From Chloroflexota bacterium (lineage in GTDB: Bacteria; Chloroflexota; Limnocylindria; Limnocylindrales; CSP1-4), in contig JAJYNP010000318.1 in assembly GCA_021786265.1 (NCBI GenBank), positions 12,944-76,943 on the forward strand: DNA of 64,000 nucleotides, given 5' to 3'. The first letter of the stretch is position 1, and each line of letters opens with the position of its first letter. The notes under the pieces were generated by a model. It was not told the origin of the DNA and ran no database searches. It saw only the letters and a list, made by a program, of their open reading frames with translations. Made by a program: the position numbers and the translations under genes. Of the stretch, positions 60,651 through 64,000 are shown one piece after another.

Positions 60651-62252
60651 TCACAGCCGGACCACCACGCCCTCATCCGGCCCGAGCTCGAGCGACGCGA
60701 GCGAGACGACGCCCGGCGCGCGGTCCGGGTCGGTCGAGATCTCGAGCGTGCCGGAGCGGGGCAACCCCTGGTCGGCGACACGCAGCACGGCCCGCGGGTG
60801 GCCGAAGTTGAGCGCCACCAGGAGCCGCTCAGGGCCGGCTTCCCGCAGGAAGGCGAACACGCCGGGAACGCGCCCGATCGGCCGGTACGATCCTTCTCGC
60901 AGGGCCGCGGACCGCCGGCGGAACCAGATGAGCCGCCGGTACAGCGACAGCATCGAGCGGGGGTCGTCCCGCTGGGCCGCGACGTTGACGATCGTCGCCT
61001 CCGATCCGATGGGCAGCCACGGGTCGCCCGTGGTGAAGCCGGCGCCCCGGCCGGCGTCCCACTGCAGGGGCGTGCGCTCGGGGTCCCGCCCGTCCCGGTC
61101 CACGACGCGGTCCGCCGGCACCTCGCCGTCGGCCTGCCCGATCTCCTCGCCGTAGTAGAGGAACGGCGTGCCGCGCAGCGTCAGCAGCAGCATCGCGGCG
61201 ACCCGGGCGCGGCGCATGGCCGCGGCGTCGTCGGCGTCGGCGTAGCGCGAACGGGCCCGCGGGTTGTCGTGGTTCGAGAGCGTGTAGGTGGGCCAGGCCC
61301 CGGCCGGCAGGACCTCCTGGTATCGCTCGACCGACGCGCGGAACGCCTCCGCGCTCCAGGGCTGCACCAGGAACGCGAAGTTGAACGCCAGCTGGAGCTC
61401 GTCTTGCGCCTGGCCGAAGTAGCGCACCAGGCGCGCCGGGTCGTAGATGCCGACCTCGCCGACCGCCATCCGGTCCTGGTAGCCGTCGAGCAGCTTCCGG
61501 AACTCGCGGAGGATCACGTGGACCTCCGGCCAGTCCTCGTCCCGGCGCCGGACGGGGGCCGTCCCGCCCGTCGCGAGCTCCGGCGGGTTGTCCAGCAGCT
61601 CGGGGTCACGAGCCATCTTGTGTGCGACGTCGATGCGGAAGCCGTCGACGCCACGGTCCAGCCAGAAGCGCAGCACGTCGTGCATCGCCGCTCGGACCGA
61701 TGGGTTCCACCAGTCCAGGTCGGGCTGCTGGGGGAGGAAAGAATGGAGGTAGTACTGGCCGGTCCGCTGGTCGAACGTCCAGGCCCCGCCCACGGCCCGG
61801 AAGTAGCTGCGCCAGTTGTTGGGCGGCGATCCGTCCGGCTTCGGGTCGCGCCAGACGTACCAGTCGCGGTGGGGATCGTGGCGGCTGGAGCGCGACGCCT
61901 CGAACCACGGGTGCCGGTCGGAGGTGTGGTTGGGGACGAAGTCGACGAGCACGCGGATGCCGCGCCGGTGGGCCTGCGCAAGGAGCTCGTCGAAGTCGGC
62001 CAGCGTGCCGTACTCGGGGGCGACGTTGCAGTAGTCCGAGACGTCGTAGCCAAAGTCGGCCATCGGCGAGGGGTAGAACGGCGAGAGCCAGATCGCGTCG
62101 ACGCCCAGGGAGCCGGGCGTCCCGTCGTTCAGGTGATCCAGCCGGCTGGTGATCCCGGGCAGATCGCCGATGCCGTCGTCGTTCGAGTCCTGGAAGCTGC
62201 GCGGGTAGATCTGGTAGATCGCCGCATGCCGCCACCAGTCGCCGGATGCCAT
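60651..62252 (-). CDS. GH13 alpha-glucosidase/oligo-1,6-glucosidase
   Basis: A 533-residue alpha-amylase-family enzyme. [28 protein letters not shown] opens the barrel in the usual way, region I is [10 protein letters not shown], region [13 protein letters not shown] with the nucleophile Asp, region [11 protein letters not shown] with the acid Glu, and region [15 protein letters not shown] with the third Asp. Domain length and SNDDGIGDL fit oligo-1,6-glucosidase or trehalose-type alpha-glucosidases. ATG 62252 with GGAGGG upstream. No signal peptide, so it acts inside the cell. Divergent from tatA. Confidence 0.95.
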   Translation of the reverse strand: MASGDWWRHAAIYQIYPRSFQDSNDDGIGDLPGITSRLDHLNDGTPGSLGVDAIWLSPFYPSPMADFGYDVSDYCNVAPEYGTLADFDELLAQAHRRGIRVLVDFVPNHTSDRHPWFEASRSSRHDPHRDWYVWRDPKPDGSPPNNWRSYFRAVGGAWTFDQRTGQYYLHSFLPQQPDLDWWNPSVRAAMHDVLRFWLDRGVDGFRIDVAHKMARDPELLDNPPELATGGTAPVRRRDEDWPEVHVILREFRKLLDGYQDRMAVGEVGIYDPARLVRYFGQAQDELQLAFNFAFLVQPWSAEAFRASVERYQEVLPAGAWPTYTLSNHDNPRARSRYADADDAAAMRRARVAAMLLLTLRGTPFLYYGEEIGQADGEVPADRVVDRDGRDPERTPLQWDAGRGAGFTTGDPWLPIGSEATIVNVAAQRDDPRSMLSLYRRLIWFRRRSAALREGSYRPIGRVPGVFAFLREAGPERLLVALNFGHPRAVLRVADQGLPRSGTLEISTDPDRAPGVVSLASLELGPDEGVVVRL

Positions 62253-62501
62253 CTCGCGCGGTCCCTCCGCTGTCCTGTGCCGCTGCGAGCTGGCGGCCGG
62301 CCGCTCCGCGATCAACCCCTGCGCGCCGGGCGCCGCCGCGGATCGCGATCACTCCCGCCTCCGGCCGCGATCGACACAAGTGTAATCCGGGGCCTGCCGG
62401 GCGCCCCGGCGGAGTGTGAGGCTGCCACAGCGCGCTCGTGCGAGGAGGCGGCGAGTGCTAGGCTGCACAGGCCCGGCATCCGTAGCGCGAAGGGAATTCT
62501 G

Positions 62502-62789
62502 ATGGGAGCCATCCAGCCGTGGCACCTGATCCTTCTCCTGATCATCGTGCTGATCGTGCTCGGCCCGGGGAAGCTCCCCGAGGTCGGCAAGAGCCTCGGG
62601 GAGTCGATCCGGGAGTTCCGCAAGGCGACCACCGAGACGCGTGATGCCATTTCGCTCCAGCCCCCCGCTCAGCCGCCGGTAGCCGCCCCGCCCGCACCGC
62701 CGGCCGCGCCGATCGCGGCGCCGCCGGTCGCACCCGTCGCCGACGCGCCTCGCGAGGCCGAAGGATCGGAGGTCCAGCGGCCCCAATAA
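62502..62789 (+). CDS. tatA: Sec-independent translocase protein TatA
   Basis: Forms the pore of the twin-arginine translocase. The 95-residue protein has a short periplasmic start, one helix ([20 protein letters not shown]), the amphipathic segment [17 protein letters not shown] and an Ala/Pro-rich tail. ATG 62502 follows AGGGAATTCTG. No tatC is in the window. The nearby GH13 gene diverges from it. Confidence 0.94.
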   Translation: MGAIQPWHLILLLIIVLIVLGPGKLPEVGKSLGESIREFRKATTETRDAISLQPPAQPPVAAPPAPPAAPIAAPPVAPVADAPREAEGSEVQRPQ

Positions 62790-62817
62790 CCGGCGGTCGT
62801 GCCCTGCGGCCGGGCGC

Positions 62818-63009
62818 TCAGCCTCGCACGAAGCTCAGCCGGACCGTTCGCGCGTCGTTGTCGACGTTCGTGTCGAGCAGCGCGATCGACTGCCATGTAC
62901 CGAGCGCCAGGCGGCCGCCCTCCCCCGCGACGAAGCGCGCGCACTGGTCGGTCAGGTCGAACAGGCCCGGGCGCCGGCCGGTCCGGACAGCGATCTCGGC
63001 GGACTTCAC
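62818..63009 (-). pseudogene. YjbQ (UPF0047) protein with internal deletion
   Basis: The 63-residue frame joins the beginning of a YjbQ-family protein (IAVRTGRRPGLFDLTDQ) directly to its end (GRLALGTWQSIALLDTN, RLSF). In intact members these two parts are separated by about 70-80 residues that hold the conserved His and Glu-rich core. The frame is kept across the junction (VAGEG-GRLALG), so this is an in-frame internal deletion and the product cannot carry the active core. GTG at 63009. Lies between tatA and phoU, convergent with tatA. The family link rests on the two terminal motifs. Confidence 0.65.
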
Positions 63010-63105
63010 GCTGGCGATCCCGATGTGCGGATCACGGTCCGGTGGGGCCGATGGTACGCGTCCGGGCGCGTACCGGGTCGCCGCGCCGGCCCCGGCACGT
63101 GGCCG

Positions 63106-63795
63106 CTAGTTCAGGTCCTCCACCACGCCGCCCGCGAGGAACAGCACGTCCTCCGCGATGTTCGTCACGCGGTCGCCGATCCGCTCGAGGTAGTGCGCCG
63201 CGAAGAGGATCCGGGTCCCGCGGTCCACGTTGTCCGGGTCCGCCCGCATCAGGTCGAGCACGACGTCGAAGCTCGCGTGGTAGAGCCGGTCCACCTCGTC
63301 GTCGCGGCTCGCCACTGTGCGCGCCCGGACCTCGTCCACCTCGACCAGCGCCACGATGATGTCGTGGACCATCCCGGCGACCAGCTCGCCCATCCGGGGC
63401 AGGAACACGTAGCGCCGCAGCGGCGGCTGCTGCGCGAGCTTGCGGACCTGCTTGGCGACGCTCCCCGCGTGGTCGCCCATCCGCTCCAGCTCGTGGGCCA
63501 CGCGGTCCAGCGCGAGCAGGTAGCGGAGGTCGCGCGCCACCGGCTGCTGCGTCGCGATCGTGGTGGTGATCAGCTCGGAGACCTTCTCCTGCAGCTCGTT
63601 GATGCGCCGGTCGTCCGCGATGACGCGGGCCGCCAGCTCGGCGTCGTGGGTCTGCATCGCCTCGATCGCGGTGTGGACGGCCTCCTCGACGTACGTCCCG
63701 ATCTGGACGATCTCGGCCTGGATCGTCTCGAGCTCGCGGTCGTACGTCTCGCGGTGGCCGTGCACCAGCGATCGTGCGGGGCCCTGTTCGGTCAC
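63106..63795 (-). CDS. phoU: Phosphate-specific transport regulator PhoU
   Basis: A 229-residue helical bundle with two PhoU repeats. Both carry the metal-binding signature: first LDRVAHELERMGDHAGSVAK (about residues 100-120) and second ILFAAHYLERIGDRVTNIAED (about 195-215). It links the Pst phosphate importer to the PhoR kinase and keeps the pathway off when phosphate is high. GTG 63795 with GGGAGG upstream. It directly follows pstB in the same direction, the usual pst-operon order. Confidence 0.95.
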   Translation of the reverse strand: MTEQGPARSLVHGHRETYDRELETIQAEIVQIGTYVEEAVHTAIEAMQTHDAELAARVIADDRRINELQEKVSELITTTIATQQPVARDLRYLLALDRVAHELERMGDHAGSVAKQVRKLAQQPPLRRYVFLPRMGELVAGMVHDIIVALVEVDEVRARTVASRDDEVDRLYHASFDVVLDLMRADPDNVDRGTRILFAAHYLERIGDRVTNIAEDVLFLAGGVVEDLN

Positions 63796-63808
63796 GCCTG
63801 TGCCTCCC

Positions 63809-64000
63809 TCACCCGAACCGGCCCGAGATGTAATCCTCGGTCAGTCGACGCCGTGGGTTGGTGAAGATCTGCGGGGTCGGGCCGTCCTCGACCAGGTATC
63901 CGGCACCGTCGTCTCCCACCGTCAGGAACGCGGTGCGGTCGCTCACGCGCGCCGCCTGCTGCATGTTGTGGGTCACGATCACGATCGTGTAGCTGGTCCG
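63809..64000 (-). CDS. pstB: Phosphate ABC transporter ATPase PstB, C-terminal part (window edge)
   Basis: The minus strand from the window end reads 63 residues ending at TGA (63809-63811): [21 protein letters not shown], then [39 protein letters not shown] is the H-loop region of PstB, and [10 protein letters not shown] is its standard terminus. The rest lies outside the window. The stop is 14 bp before phoU. Confidence 0.92.
   Translation of the reverse strand, partial: RTSYTIVIVTHNMQQAARVSDRTAFLTVGDDGAGYLVEDGPTPQIFTNPRRRLTEDYISGRFG

Overview
The window is a GC-rich bacterial chromosome segment with dense, mostly operonic genes, many GTG/TTG starts and start-stop overlaps (ATGA, GTGA, TTGA). 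F420-type oxidoreductases, a PASTA-domain kinase, a stand-alone LigD-type polymerase with a separate ATP-dependent ligase, CopC/CopD copper proteins and a TL5/CTC-type ribosomal protein L25 suggest a Chloroflexota lineage (Limnocylindria-like) or a close terrabacterial relative. This placement is inference from gene content, not from a marker-gene tree.

Layout. 1-24.5 kb is mostly core: the 3' part of a Ser/Thr kinase gene, a zinc-ribbon protein, an anchored Ig-like protein, a small cysteine protein, a folC-folP-folB operon, a response regulator-histidine kinase-HtrA operon, rplY, an ATP-dependent DNA ligase, SCO1 with a CopC-CopD-beta-propeller fusion, a PIN toxin-antitoxin pair with a frameshifted toxin, a hydrolase that lacks its nucleophile serine, a LigD-type polymerase, two F420-type flavin/deazaflavin proteins, a MarR regulator and a pirin. 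GC-rich repeats lie around 2.0-3.2 kb, 5.1-5.2 kb and inside folC.

24.5-31.3 kb is an accessory hotspot at tRNA-Thr(CGU). A 45-bp copy of the tRNA 3' half (24521-24565) repeats the end of the intact tRNA (28862-28936). Together they bound a 4.3-kb element with no integrase, holding two overlapping genes: an AlbA_2/Schlafen-like regulator preceded by a perfect palindrome, and a TOTE-type primase-helicase. On the other side of the tRNA lie an IS1634-type transposase remnant and a second AlbA_2 regulator with its own inverted repeat. This is the best candidate for an undescribed, probably defensive, system.

31.5-58.9 kb is a large plant-sugar (rhamnose/rhamnogalacturonan) cluster. A TRAP transporter, an HpaI-type and a DapA-type aldolase and a divergent LacI regulator are followed by a fucose/arabinose-type isomerase, an FGGY kinase and a GH78 alpha-L-rhamnosidase. 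Next comes a bifunctional rhamnulose-1-phosphate aldolase/dehydrogenase with lutABC, divergent from a DeoR regulator and a rhamnose ABC importer, rhaM, rhaB, rhaI and rhaD. Read together: rhamnosidase releases rhamnose, the importer takes it up, isomerase and kinase make rhamnulose-1-phosphate, aldolase splits it to DHAP and L-lactaldehyde, and the dehydrogenase domain plus LutABC take lactaldehyde through lactate to pyruvate. One importer permease carries an in-frame stop and rhaM a frameshift.

58.9-64 kb returns to housekeeping: phosphoglucomutase, a GH13 alpha-glucosidase, TatA, a YjbQ remnant, PhoU and the end of PstB.
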